Made by a program: the position numbers and the translations under genes
Shown: one piece after another, positions 36,101 through 48,098 of the stretch
How the letters are laid out: every line of letters begins with the position of its first letter
How positions within the stretch are numbered: position 1 is the first letter of the stretch
Assembly: GCA_009617715.1 (NCBI GenBank)
Contig: VTFK01000051.1
Location: 315,001-379,000 of the forward strand
Reading direction: 5' to 3'
Length of the DNA: 64,000 nt
Origin: Plectrocnemia conspersa
Taxonomy: Eukaryota; Arthropoda; Insecta; Trichoptera; Polycentropodidae
Notes under the pieces: model-generated
Database searches by the model: none
Seen by the model: only the letters and a program-made list of their open reading frames with translations
Told to the model about the DNA's origin: nothing

Positions 36101-36990
36101 TTTAATTCTTTATTTTTTTCAAATTTCATCAGATAATAGTATAAATAAATATTATACCAATACTCGATTAATTATTCAAATATTCATAAAATTAAAAAAT
36201 GGGCTAATAATTCAAATAATCGTATTTTTGAATATTCGATTAAAAACCCTGGATGGCGTTTTGAAAATAAACCCTAATCTCTAATCTATTATGATTTATA
36301 GCGTGTACCTTTTAACTTAAACTCTTAAAAGGTTTATCATGGTTATGTGCCATTTTAACGATGAAAAGCATTTTTTAGCATGAGTTTATTCTTCCAATTT
36401 TGAATAAAATAGTGGTATACACTTTGATTAATTTCTACGTTTTAGAAGGTAAAACAAATCTGTACATAAAAATTTAGGATTTTTTCTGCAAGGCTACAGC
36501 GACATCCTTGTATAAACAACAACAATAGATAATAATGTGATTGAGTTTAAAAATATGAAATAAATAATACATATATTTTTAATTCAGCAAATGCAACTGA
36601 AAATTGTTTTCTTCGGTCGAGACTTAACGCTGCATTGTCTTATGTATTTTAGATTGCATTCGAGATACTATGATACGCCGAGAGCAGAGCCGTTTGAAAA
36701 GAAAGGCATAAACTCTTTGAAACCACCATAAAATTCAGTCCAGACTTGGGAGAGCAAAAAAGGTAAAAGGAAAAACGTTGTTTTTCTCCGAACGTTCTAA
36801 AGCACCTGTAAGCGCTAACTCCGCACGCCGTAAATGAAGAAAAAGCACAGGAGTAGTGCAATTTTCCCCATATACATACATTAAGGTAAGTAGTTAGAGT
36901 GCTAGAAAACGGTTTTCCTTAATTAAAATAAATTTATCGACCAGGCGAAGCAAACGATTCCAAAATAAAACCATTCCAAGACCCGTCATC
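33200..36990. other. AT-rich region, no gene seen
   Basis: Contains small repeat matches: 34826-34860 (loose match to the short LINE 3' end family) and 34998-35040 (inverse of 4680-4715). At about 36225-36250 gaatattcgattaaaaaccctg looks like a hAT-type terminus, but no left end was paired. The frames at 34317-34499 and 36649-36861 have no domains. Confidence 0.35.
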
Positions 36991-36999
36991 AATCAAAGG

Positions 37000-37760
37000 T
37001 CTCTTGTTGCCTCGAAAACAGGGTGTGGTATGTTTGTTTGGAAATGGTGAAGTTTTGGGATTCTCCGTTGTTTTCAAAGCAACCCAGACACATTAGCGTC
37101 GTCATTAGTCGAACAATTGCCAACTAACCGGAGATTAATAGTTGTTATCTGAGCCGCGTGAGCTGTAGGTGCCTTCCAGAACTCAATCAGACTTTGCATA
37201 TAAACACACACCGAATGGCTTTCGTCCAAAAAGGTCACGAAGCACTGACTGTGTGGTCGGCTCAAGCCAAATTCTGACGAGATCAATACTTCCATGGCGA
37301 ATTCGCCAGATTCTAGATTATGATCGCGCTTTATGGAGTAATGAATATCTGGCGTATGTTTCTATTATATTTGCGCAGCGGCGAAAATCCCCCAGGAATT
37401 GTTAAACGAATAAACGAAAAGTTCCGCGGAAACGAATCTCGTATTTGCGGAAAGGTGAGAAAGCCGTGACCCGTTTCGGGTTTTGGGGATCGCGTGAGAT
37501 TTCTCCTCTAATCATTGCCATTTCGAGATATGAAAGTCGGGCTGGCCGCAAAATAGTTCACCAAGAATCGAAATAGTTCCAGAAACACACGAACGGATGC
37601 TTTCGGAAAGGCGCTTATAATTAATTCTTGGCAATCCGAGTCGCGTTATGGATTCGAAATTTCAGGGGTGGTTTCACATTGTTCCACAATCTGCCTACGC
37701 GTTTTAAGGAAGGCTTCCCCCTGAGTCTGAATGAATCACACAGTTGCAGATCTATTGATT
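37000..37760. other. single-copy, more balanced composition
   Basis: The CpG content and lack of repeats set it apart from its flanks. Opposite-strand frames (37074-37295, 37169-37405) overlap and are not recognised. It may be conserved non-coding DNA. Confidence 0.3.
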
Positions 37761-38030
37761 TTAAGTTTTGGCGAGTCATCGCCATTTGCGCAAAATTCTA
37801 TTAAGACCAGACTGTACAATACGGGATAAACTTGGCGATACGCTTTATACCTATGCATAGATTTTTATAAAGCAATTAAATAATACAATAAACAATAAGA
37901 TTAATATGGAACGTAATGAAGTGAGTTGTGAGGTGAAATAGTAATATTTTTATTAATGATTTTAAAATTGGCTAAACTTAAATATTAGTAAATTTATTAA
38001 TTGTATTTTTTTATTGTTTCTGTAATCTTA

Positions 38031-38075
38031 TAGGCGTAGGCCCAATGCGTTACAATGGGGTAAATATGTATCAAG
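38031..38075 (-). repeat. short interspersed unit, probable LINE 3' end, copy 2
   Basis: Minus strand: ccattgtaacgcattgggcc, tacgcctataag. Matches 27437-27480. Followed on that strand by an AT-rich tail. Confidence 0.45.
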
Positions 38076-38311
38076 AGAAGAGATTAATTATAAAAATAAA
38101 ACAAAACATAAAGTTTTAAATGAATAATGGAAAACATACCAACATAGTAGATATATGGCAGTTAAGACATTAAGAATACAAAAAATTGCATGAAAAGTCG
38201 ATAGATGAAATAAAAAATAGAAAACTAATGCTTCTTATTGAGTATTATTCAAGAATTTCTTGAAAAAAATGTCAAATCAAAAATTCTCACTTCTCAAGAA
38301 ATTTTATAATG

Positions 38312-38850
38312 CATTTTTTATTATTAAAATTAAATTTGTACGAATATTTTTAAAAGGTTTACAGCCACTGCCCTTTTTATAACGCTTCATAAGTAAATGC
38401 GGGTTCATGCCTAATATGCATACTTCTTGGAAGGTTTTAATAGTTATGGAAATGATAAAAAATGTTTACATTCGCCTCATTTTTGCTTAAGTAATAAAAG
38501 AAGACACTCAGATAAGAAACCTTTCCGAAGGTGTTCGTGCCAGATGTTTGAAAATATGCATACTTTCTCGGAAGATCGAAAGTATTTGTATGATCAACAT
38601 TTTTATATTCCAACCGGCCGGCGGCTTTATCTTTGCTTTGGTGATCTAAGAACTCGCTTCAAAAATCAAAAATTATGCACGGGAATCGGCAGAACGCAAA
38701 ACAATTTAGGGCTACTCTTCTTTTTTGATAATCCGAAAGTTTTTTTTTTATTGTTTTTGTAAAGTAGCAACAGCTGTTATTGACAATTGTCTCACGATTA
38801 TTATTGACAGCCGAAGAGGCCTTAATGTTTTTGTTAAAACAAAAAAATTA
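38312..38850 (+). repeat. three-copy repeat, copy 2
   Basis: It shares with 45986-46440: gcattttttatta, ccactgccctttttataacg, gcgggttcatgcctaatatg, catactt-ttg, aataaaagaagacactcag, ataagaaacc, ccgaaggtgttcgtg, agatgtttgaaaatatgcat, aaccggccgg, tttgctttggtgatctaaga and gggaatcgg. From 38760 on it continues like 31880-31990 inverted (gtaaagtagcaacagctg, ttgacagccgaagaggcc). The 111-codon frame at 38427-38762 runs through the repeat but is not the frame kept in the 31.9-kb copy. I therefore regard it as non-coding. Confidence 0.7.
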
Positions 38851-38913
38851 AACTCGAAATTTTATATAATAATCTTATATAATTTGTTATAATATAATAA
38901 ATATAAATAAATA

Positions 38914-39540
38914 ATATGAAATACCCTTTCAAAAATCCCTTTTTTTTTTTTTATAAAAGCCAGAAATAATATTACACTTTTTACTGCTCGATAAATGATA
39001 ATGAAAAGTTGTAAAAATAAATTAGAATTTAGTTGCTTATTAATTTTTATTAAAAAAAATTAAAGTATAGTATTTTATGTGTTGATAAAACATTATTTTT
39101 ATTAAATTATTTACCGTCAAATACCATATAGATATTACAATTGGGTAAGGAATTTGCCCAATATACTCTTTTTCGAAAGGGTAGTGGGTCGCAGAATATA
39201 CATTTGCAGGCCGCGGGTTATGCATTACTGGCGTTAATTTTGTGCGAATATGATCTTAACAAAATAGTGGACTAAGATATACGAAAGAATTATTATCTAA
39301 ATTAAAAAAACAATATTTAAGTATAACGAGCTACGGTACCTCGCGACAGTGAGTGACCGACAGCTGGCTAAGTATTATACAAAGTTTGTTTAAATTAAAA
39401 CATTCATAAAAGAGTGTCAAAAAAATGAAGCTGCAAATATGAAACACCTTTTCTTAAATCCCATTCGTTACTTTCACAAAAGCCATAAATTATATTACAC
39501 TTATTACTGCTCGATAAATGGTAATGAAAAGTTATAAAAG
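38914..39540 (+). repeat. two direct repeats of about 100 bp
   Basis: 38914-39010 and 39438-39535 share atatgaaa-acc-tttc, aaaatccc, aaaagcca-aaat, atattacactt and tactgctcgataaatg, then taatgaaaagtt. Spacing is about 525 bases. Possibly ends of a decayed element or a local duplication. Confidence 0.55.
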
Positions 39541-39637
39541 TTAATCACGTAAAAAATAGTACAAAATTAAATATGCTTTAATAATATTTTGTAAGTCTCA
39601 ATAGTGACATCTCTTATCAATCAAAAATATCTAAGCG

Positions 39638-39708
39638 CGTACGTGTACGTGCCCCGGCGGCAAGTAAAAGAGTCAAAACGCGCACATGTGCGCGCCCCGG
39701 CGTCTATG
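39638..39708 (+). repeat. GC-rich tandem pair in AT-rich DNA
   Basis: gcgcgtacgtgtacgtgccc, cggcgg is followed after about 20 bases by gcgcacatgtgcgcgcccc, ggcg. The second contains the palindrome gcgcacatgtgcgc. Function unknown. Confidence 0.5.
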
Positions 39709-39739
39709 TATTGGGTATCTTCTCGAGTTATTTATTCAT

Positions 39740-40360
39740 TTTTTATTAGTATTATCAATTCGGATAAAATCATAGTTTTCAGTAAAGTTAAAGCGTAAAG
39801 TTACAAAGTATTTTTGAAAACTTATCGCGTGCAGACGAAGTGTTGCCAGGTCGTTAAAAATCGACAGATTTTCAGCGCGTTTTCTGAGTTGCGTTAAAGC
39901 CTCACGCGGCCGGGAGACGCTGTTAAAATGGCGTAAAAGCGGGTTGCCAAACAAATTTGCTGAAACATAGTCGCGTCTAGACGGTAGTAAATTTCGTCGG
40001 GGCGCTTTACGACCCACAGGACTACCGGGATCACGCGGCTTCACTCGTCCAGGACTTCCGCGTTAAATCGTCGTTGCGGTCTGAACCCATGCCCCAAGTT
40101 AGGTGGATGCGGTATGTGCTTCCTTCCTGTCCGACATACGACTTGCCAAAACTATAATAATGCTGTACGCTTAATAAACTCAATGGGCAAGAACAAAATC
40201 ATGGTTTCAGAAAAAGGGCATAATTAAATATGAAAGTTGTTATGCATTCGTTACAGCAATGCGTACAAGAAGTGATTGCAGTTACATAACAAGCGCAGTA
40301 GGAAATGGATTACTGCGCCGTGGTTGAAATTTGTAAAATATAATTGCATCGCATCAGTGT
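39740..40360. other. single-copy, no gene assigned
   Basis: The minus-strand frame 39736-40044 begins MKPRDPGSPVGRKAP in a CpG-containing segment but has no recognised domain and no splice support. I leave it unassigned. Confidence 0.25.
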
Positions 40361-40367
40361 GACTTAA

Positions 40368-40553
40368 CCCTTTTATTGCCGAAATACAATATATCAACTT
40401 TTGCTACTTTGTTAAGAATTGCCGGATTCGACATCATCATTGAAGTAAGTATTTGCTTTATGGATTAATAACATTTTTTCCAACTATATATTTTTTAACA
40501 AGTAATACATTAATGTTTTCATAGTAATACTAAAATACTTGGCAAGCAAAGGG
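40368..40553. mobile_element. piggyBac-type MITE
   Basis: A 186-bp element with left end cccttttattgccgaaat after TTAA (40364-40367) and right end ttggcaagcaaaggg before TTAG (40554-40557, a TTAA with one change). CCC...GGG ends at TTAA are diagnostic of piggyBac elements. Related right ends occur at 6845 and 7322. No coding capacity. Confidence 0.8.
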
Positions 40554-40559
40554 TTAGTG

Positions 40560-41500
40560 CGTGTAGAAATATGTTTCAATTGAATTTTTCATTCGCGTTT
40601 TTTCACTAATTTTTCGCGATAATTTTGCCACGGGCGTTTTGTATGATTTTTATTTTTTATTTCGGTCGGAAAAAGATTTATTTAAATACTTTTAATGTAA
40701 TAAGAGAAGCCCCATAGTATTTTAGAGATATATTGTTAAATTTTATTAGGGTGGTTTATGATGAATAAGAATATCAATGTTGTTTGGACTTGGTAATTTT
40801 TTGAAATGGCAATATCTAATATATTAGATGCACCGCGTATAGAATAATGTGTAGGTGAATTTAGAACTCAGAAGCTATTATTAATTTACAGTTCCAATCG
40901 TGGTGTTTTGAGTTAAAATCCACCGCTGCGAAAGTCGGCCTTATATAATTAAAAAGTTTAACTGTGTAGTATGTTTTAGGAGAGTACATATATACGAAAT
41001 GAATTAAAATCGAGTCCTAAAAATTAATTCGCACTTCTATCGTTGTTACTTTTAAATTAGCGTAATCATTTTGAATGGTTTCACTGTGATTTATATTTGA
41101 GTTTATAAATATTGCAGTTCAATCTCCAGCATCCATGATTTATAATTCGCAAAAAATGTTTTTATCCATGCTTTTAAATAAGTTTCAGATAATAAAGATA
41201 TATCAATATCTTCAAATATTAAAAATTGATTAAGTTCATGCTGTCTCTCTCAAATACCGTTTGCGTTCCAAGCTTAAAATTTTAAACCGTTATATTGCAC
41301 ATTCATTTTATTAAAGTTTATTAATGAAATGGGTATTTATAAGATTTGGTAATTGTTGTTACAAGCCCATTATAATTTAAATTATGTTTTTATTGTAGCA
41401 ATCTGCAATCGGAGCTGATAAGAGGTGAGTTTTTAAAATAACCATATTTACTATTTAGAAAAACGATTTTTCCAAATTTTCTAGATTCTGTTTATCTTTA
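40560..41500. other. no gene seen
   Basis: AT-rich, no supported features. Confidence 0.35.
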
Positions 41501-41502
41501 TT

Positions 41503-42560
41503 TATTTATTTTTTAAATTAAATTAAGACCATCGTTGCCTAACAGGTTACCCCAAAGCGCCACGATGGTCGAAAACAAATTTTAAATTTATAAAACAAAA
41601 AAAACGTATATATACATACATATAACAATATTTAAAAATAATTACCATAACAAAAAAATATAAAATATCAAAATGAAATGATACAAACTGGATCAGCTCC
41701 TCGTAGCTAACATTAAACAGGTCAATATGTAATGCCAGCGTATTAAGGAGCCGGATGGTTACAGCTATAGGCGAGTCGGAAAGTGCGGACGTCCTAGCCC
41801 TAACGGCCATCAAAAGAGGACGCGATCGTGATTCTCGAAAATGTTCCGGAACCCAAAACTGGAATTCCTCGAGAATAGCTGGATTGTCGACAGCACCTTT
41901 TAGTAATTTGAAAAAATGCTTAGCGACATACAACTTTCTGCGAATCGTATCCCAACGCTCCTAAAAGAAAGGCGCTGGGATATATGTACGGATAATAAGC
42001 AAATGTCCTTTTGGAAAGGTTTCTTAAATACCTTTTTTGAATTTTTCCACTAAAAGGGAATATTTGGCTATTCGGGGATTCCAAATTATACATCCCGATT
42101 CAATAATGCTACGATCTATAATGTCATAGAGGATGCGAATAGCTGACGGATCGTCAAAGTGAAAGACATTCCTCATAACAAAGCCGAGCATCTTGGAAGA
42201 TTTATCATAGACGTCGTGTATGTGTAGAGAGAACCTCCATTTGCTCTCGAAAGTGATTCTGAGATCTTTAGTGGAAGTTTATCTGGTCAAAATGTTACCA
42301 CCAAGATGGTAGAAATAAGCTGATGGTGAATGGGATGGAGAAAATGACACAGTATGGCACTTTCCGATACTAAAGGGCAGACGGTTAACGGAAGCCCATC
42401 TCCATAGAGAGTCTAAATCACTTTGTAGAGAAAAGGAGTCCACAACAGATATAATTTTAAATCATCAGCGTACAGAAGAAAAATTGAATTTGTAAATGCT
42501 GTATAAAAAGCAGAGGGTCCAGATTACATCCTTGAGGAACCCCCGAAGGGGTTGTTTATA
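41503..42560 (-). pseudogene. non-LTR retrotransposon (CR1/jockey-like), 3' part of ORF2
   Basis: Read on the minus strand from 42560: GVPQGCNLDPLLF (RT motif) followed, with several stops and frame changes, by WRWxxxNRLPL-type, YHLGG-like, SSKMLGFVMRN, DDPSAIRILYD and KIQKRYLRNLSKRTFAYYP motifs. It ends with the longer frame 41933-41547 (YVAKHFFKLLKGAVDNPAIL...), the usual C-terminus of such ORF2 proteins. The 3' UTR runs to about 41503 and ends in repeated taaa/taaat units. 5' truncated and inactive. Confidence 0.82.
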
Positions 42561-42735
42561 TTATTAATTTTCGGAGTGATTTTATGTAATATTGTATTAT
42601 TTTAATTATGTATATACGTATATATATATGTATGTATTTTGTGTATTAAATAATACAATTATTGTTTTCGATCATCGTGGCGCATTGGGGATAACCTGTT
42701 ATGGTGGTCTTAATTTAATTTAAATAAATATATAA
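42561..42735 (+). repeat. second LINE 3' UTR, opposite orientation
   Basis: gttttcgatcatcgtggcgc, attggggataacctgtta and ggtcttaatttaatttaaat match the 3' UTR of the adjoining minus-strand LINE (41520-41580 inverted). Two 3' ends therefore face outward around one 5' junction near 42560. Confidence 0.75.
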
Positions 42736-43224
42736 ATAATGACAAATTGAAAATTAGTGGGGCGTACACCCAAAAGCAAATTAGTGGGGCATACACCCAA
42801 AGTTGTTATATCTTTTTCACCTATGAATAATGACGAAATGGATAGAACTCAAAGTGACTGCTTTAAAAGAAACGGACTATACATGAGAATTGATTCGTAT
42901 CTTTGCATTAAAAATTAAGCGATATAAATAATGTAGGTTATAACACAATTTTTATAATAACATTAAAAACTTCATAATTTATAATTTATAATATCGACAA
43001 GAACATTGCTATATCATACCGAAAAATATATTACGCGAAATAATAATCATAAAATATTTTTTTTTGTCGCTCAATCTCCCTATTTTTTTTTGTTTTTTTT
43101 TCTATATGTATTTTATGCTTTTATTAATATTAATCTTAAATTTTGAATGTTATAAACCAGAAAATTGTACTCGAACCGAACTTGAAACTTAGCTACTAGA
43201 AAAGCCATCGATCAAAATGGTACA
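42736..43224. other. no gene seen
   Basis: AT-rich, containing a short tandem repeat at about 42757-42803 (ttagtggggc-tacacccaaa, twice). Confidence 0.45.
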
Positions 43225-43226
43225 TA

Positions 43227-44242
43227 CAGCAGTTCTCGAGTTACGACCACCTCGACTTACGACCATTCGGAGCTATGACGAAAAAAAAGTTGTAAAAAAA
43301 AATTTTTTTTATGTCATATACATAATTTCAAGACTGGTTTGATAACTGTTTCATTCCAGAAGTAAAGAAGAACTGTGATGAAAACGACATAGCCTTTAAA
43401 ATTTTATTGATTCTTGACAACGCTCCAGGCCATCCTCCACATCTTTCATGCAATAAACAATATCTCAAAAGGATGGTCCAAAGTAACGACGAATTGTATG
43501 AACGGCATATGGAACAAACTCTTAAAAAGATATAATGACAATATGTATTTTAATAAAGAAGGGGAAATATATGAGATAGCAAATATTATTGTAAAATGTG
43601 CTCAACAACTTAATCTGGAAGTTGATAATGAAGATGTAATTCATCTTTTGGAAAATGATGTTGAGGAACTCACAAACCAAGATTTGATTGAGATTGAGGA
43701 ACAACGAGTTGCAGAAAAAAATGTAATGGAGCTAAAAGAATTAGATGAACTCGAAGAACCGCCAAAAAAATCTGTGTTAAAAGACACGGCTGCAACTTTT
43801 AGCCAAATTAATGATGCTATTAAAAAAATTGAAAATATGGACAAAGACGTCGATAGATCTTCGAGGGTACACGGCCTTATTCAGCAAGCACTTGTGTGTT
43901 ATTATGAAATTTATAGAGAAAAGAAACAACAAACTGTACAAACAAACCTGGACGTTTTTTTAAGAAAAACAAGCACTATCACTGCACTCGCTGAAAAATC
44001 TCAAGAATTAACAATGGATATCAGTAGCACAGATGATAAAAATACTCTAGATCAATTCTTATAAATAAATTATTTATGTAGATATTTGCTAAAAAGTATT
44101 TAGTTAACAATAAAAGTGGTTTTTGTATTTCGCATGTATGCATTGTTTTTATTTATTTTTTGTATGATTTTCGACTTACGACCTTTTCGAGTTACGACCA
44201 AGGTGGTGGAACGGAATCCCGTCGTAACTCGAGAACTGACTG
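43227..44242 (+). pseudogene. pogo/Tigger element, internally deleted transposase
   Basis: Inverted ends cagcagttctcgagttacga and (right, minus strand) cagtcagttctcgagttacg, flanked by TA. 43332-43515 encodes the DDE-domain segment FKILLILDNAPGHPPHL, which includes a catalytic Asp. After a deletion and +1 shift near 43470 the frame 43474-44064 gives NNISKGWSKVTTNCMNGIWN and a long acidic, helical C-terminus ending DQFL. This corresponds to the region after the DDE domain in Tigger transposases. The N-terminal CENP-B-type DNA-binding domain and the last catalytic residue are absent. The ATG at 43414 lies out of frame in the DDE part, so the 216-aa frame is only partly genuine. Confidence 0.88.
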
Positions 44243-44349
44243 TACATAATTGGGACGAATATATATGCCAAATATTTACTTTTGTATTTTATTTTAGAAA
44301 TGGTATAAATATAACCTTTTGTATAGCCAGATAAAATTAGGTAGAATAG

Positions 44350-45120
44350 TGTGCAAAAAAGTTGGCTAGCAATTCAGCAGCCGACGGAGGTGCCTACTCT
44401 GATTTCCCTGCGGTGCCCTACATTAATTTTATTCCACCTCCAACCCTGGAAATCGATGCCCATCCACCTCGGCCATTATTTGCCGACCGGCACGACTGCG
44501 AATTGAAATATCGGACACACACTCGAACAACAACCGATAAGCCAGAAATCTGTCTCTCCGCTACCCTATTCACAGCACACTTCCACATGTTCCATGCATA
44601 CTTTGTTGCTTATTTCCGCTGCGGGTGAAATTTTCTCAGCTCGCCGGGAAATGGGTACGTCTACCTCATCCGGCGCCATATTCTTTCAGAAAAAACAATT
44701 TCGAATAATGAATATTCATGGGGGATAGGAAGGAGAGTCAGCAGGTCGCGCCGAAGACCTTCGACGTGCAACTTTGGGCGTTCGTTTTTATTTATATTTA
44801 TATAATTTGCATGTATATAACATATTGCGCGTAATATATACTCTGGAAAGAAGAAAAACAGCATCCCTCGGTATTAAGTATTAAGGGCACGGAGTACGAA
44901 CACTTTTAAAATTAAAGTCGCCCCTTCCTGCTGCTTATTTATGCGAAAGATACGCGGGCCGCAGTGTGTATATGTGTGCACTTAGAAATTCCATTTGGAA
45001 CGCGGCCAGATTTGCAATTCTTAGGATCGGGCTTCGATTTTCAATCTCGCGGAGAATACTGCAAGGCGAGGGCCAATCTTTCAAACATGTACTACGACCA
45101 TAAAACAGTACGCCTATTGA
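44350..45120. other. single-copy, more balanced segment
   Basis: No repeats. A plus frame at 44365-44628 (SNSAADGGAYSDFPAVPY...) is open for about 85 codons without an ATG or clear splice sites. It could be an exon or chance. CpG-containing sequence continues to about 45100. It may be conserved non-coding DNA. Confidence 0.3.
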
Positions 45121-45985
45121 GGCAATTGTAATTCAGAATATGACCATCGTATATTTGGCTCGATGTGATACAATGTTTGCTGTTTAAACCGATTGCTTTA
45201 CATTTTGATACGGTTTATGATAAGAAAGAATTATTTCAAATATATTTATTTAATAGGAAATTTGAGAACCATTAGTACAAATTTATTTTTATGTCATGTT
45301 ATAACGTGATTACCCTTTGTAGACTGGTGAGGCCATTTAGTCGGTATCGTGAATATTTTATTGTATCATCAATCTTTGATACATATAAATCCATATTTGT
45401 TTATCATACAAATAACATATTTTGCCTGAATATCAATTAAGCTAACCTATATAATGATTTTTAAGTAGAAACAGTTAAAACCATACTAAATACGTAACAA
45501 TTTACGTGACGCCAACCAGTCTACATATTTTATGTATAACGAACTATACTTTATAATATTTATTACAGGATAATGGCTGCCGGTGCAGACGCAATTCACA
45601 CTTTTTTAAATCGCAAAACACATTTATAACGCAAATTACGTTTCTCGGAATCAAAGAGCTCTCAGAAAAGCATGACTCACTGAAATTTCTTTCGATAATG
45701 GTTGTATTATATATAATAATAACCTTTTTTTTTTTAATTTTGTACCAAAAAACGGTGTTATCTCATTTGACGTAGCAACGGTCGTCACATTTATGTATTT
45801 ATTATATTCAACTAGGTCAATTTTATTAAGAGTTTTTTCCTATAAAATTATATAATAATATTTTTTCTCTTTTTTTCACAATCTGTCTTTTGACAATGAG
45901 TGATTTTTAAAGCTATGTTTTCTCTTTCCCTTGGTTAATAACAACAAGGGATAGAAAATAACACGTTGGAAGATACACAGTTAAA
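45121..45985. other. no gene seen
   Basis: AT-rich with no supported features. Confidence 0.35.
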
Positions 45986-46440
45986 GCATTTTTTATTATA
46001 TAAAAGTAAATTTGTACAAATAGTTTTAAAAAGGTAGACAACCACTGCCCTTTTTATAACGTTGCATAAGTAAAGGCGGGTTCATGCCTAATATGCATAC
46101 TTATTGAAAAGTTTTAATAGGGGTCTAAATAACAAAAATTGCTTACAAATTTTTAGCATTCGAACTTTCGCCTTATTTTTGCTTAAGTAATAAAAGAAGA
46201 CACTCAGATAAGAAACCATTCCGAAGGTGTTCGTGACAGATGTTTGAAAATATGCATATTTCTTGGAATTATGAAAAATTTTTTCCGATTTTCTATTATT
46301 CTATCATTCTAACCGGCCGGTAGATTTATTTTTGCTTTGGTGATCTAAGAACCCGCTCCGATAAGAATAAATTACGCACGGGAATCGGTAGAATGCAAAA
46401 CGATTTAGGGCTATTTTTCTTTTTCTAATCCAAATAAAAC
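45986..46440 (+). repeat. three-copy repeat, copy 3
   Basis: Same order of landmarks as 38312-38760, including ccactgccctttttataacg, aataaaagaagacactcag and aaccggccgg, but with different interior indels. It ends near 46440 before the region shared by the other two copies (gtaaagtagcaacagc). Confidence 0.7.
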
Positions 46441-46649
46441 TTTTTTATAATATATATGAGATGTATTTCATTTCATAAAATAAACGCCTTTGTTTGAAGA
46501 AGATGTATTCAGGTGTGTAGGATCTTATTCTTAAAACTCGCGCAGTAATTACTCTAACCAAAGATGATCATTCGTAATAAAGTAAAAACTATAGTGTTAA
46601 GGATGGGATCACACAAAAGCCCTCGTTACGTCCAAAAAAAATGGTTTCA

Positions 46650-47060
46650 CATAAATAATATGCAATTACTTTTCGATGCATTGAAAGAAAATTTCTTTGT
46701 TGCGAAATATATCACCAGAAGACAAAAAGCATTGTAAAGACAATATTCCCGTTGCACCATTCTACATAAGAAGGATGGACAAATGTCACTTTCTAGAGGC
46801 GTATACATATTTCGTTGCTCAAAGAAACGAGTGCAACAATTGGCTAGATTCGTCAGCTTTGCAACCCTTGATATTTAAGACTGGTCTCCATTGAAGAGAG
46901 GTCAGACATGGGCCGGAAGTCTGAGACCAGAGAGAAACTCTACCATATAAGCACCACAGCAGAGAGGAACCAACCTCCAATACACCGTCACTGCCACAAC
47001 TACAAGACCTCTGAAGACTATCCATTGTTGTCGTAATGTACATTGTGATTTATTAACAAT
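46650..47060. other. unassigned segment of balanced composition
   Basis: The run 46700-46890 is open on plus (ISPEDKKHCKDNIPVAPFY...) and 46819-47043 on minus. Neither shows a domain I can name. The plus frame could be a remnant of a retroelement polyprotein, but I cannot support it. Confidence 0.25.
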
Positions 47061-47269
47061 TAAACAAGTTTTATTAATGACGTTAGCCTTTTCTGAAAGT
47101 GTATATAATAGTAGTTATAAAAGAGAATCACTATGAGTAATTCATAACCACTGAACCAAGGCAACTCAACAATTATATCAAAGACATTTTATTGCCATGA
47201 TCGACGCCGTTCATAAAACACAATTGTTTTCGTCTTTTATTGAATTATTAATATTAGTCCTAAAATTTT

Positions 47270-47880
47270 ACGTGCGGCTGGAGGCATCCCTGCCCGGCGG
47301 CGTTTTTCCCATAAAACGACCGTAAAACGGTCGTCGGACAAGGGAGAGAGAGAGAGATATATATATACACACACACCACAACGAAAAGGTTAAAACAATT
47401 ACCTTCGCCCTCTGCCCCCGAGCGCGTACCCTAGTCACAGAAAATAATGAATTGCATAAAAGAAAGCGCCGCGGCGCCCAATCAGGGTGAGAACAACGTG
47501 CGCGACAGCAACGTCACGTAAATCATGCATTCGGAGAAGGAGCCATAAAAATTCTACCTAAATAGACGAACTTTTTAGTGTTGCGGGGAACGTAAAAATT
47601 TCGTCGGTCTATCTATTTAGTGGAAGCGCTGACGTGTGCTGTGGATGTTTGCAGCGAAAATGTGCTTTTCGTGTCTCAGAGAAGTTTAGGTATGGTATAA
47701 ATTTTGCTTCTAGAATTTCGATAATAAAAAATCTTGGAATGGGTGAAAATATACGCTTTCGGTTGCATAACCGCTTTTTATTTGGCAGTTCGCCGAATGA
47801 GTTTAGTCAACAAATGGTTGTCAACACAAAAACAATAGATTTACGTGAAAAAATATGGCTTACATGCCTATTATAGATAT
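47270..47880. promoter_or_regulatory. GC-rich segment with GA tract, hairpins and an open frame
   Basis: Contains (ga)n-(ta)n-(ca)n microsatellites at about 47343-47378, the hairpin acgaccgtaaaacggtcgt near 47315-47333, and a foldback ctaaatagacga...ctatctatttag at 47558-47621. The plus frame 47634-47876 starts MCCGCLQRKCAFRVSEKFR. Its Cys content and a GTATGG donor-like site at 47690 could mean a small exon, but no family is recognised. The promoter reading rests on GC content and GA repeats only. Confidence 0.25.
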
Positions 47881-48098
47881 TTACTGCCAAACTCGTTGTT
47901 TTCACAAGCAAAGATTTTTCTTTATATTAAAAAGGTATACTTACACACTGTAAAGCCTTATATAATAATATTAGATTTTCTTATGTGGGCTTTATCCCTT
48001 TTTCCAACTCAAAGTTCTAGGATTGAAGGGGTGATACTGATATTGATGGAATATATGTTTGGATATTATCATATTTTATAATATAATATATTGTATAG

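Noticed and set aside
36225..36250. hAT-type terminus gaatattcgattaaaaaccctg
   Set aside because: No inverted partner or target duplication was found.
38427..38762. 111-codon frame MEGFNSYGNDKK...
   Set aside because: It lies in a three-copy repeat and the frame is not preserved in the other copies.
43414..43473. First 20 codons of the 216-codon frame as the true transposase start
   Set aside because: The DDE motif FKILLILDNAPGH is in another frame over the same bases, so this start is an artefact of a deletion and shift.
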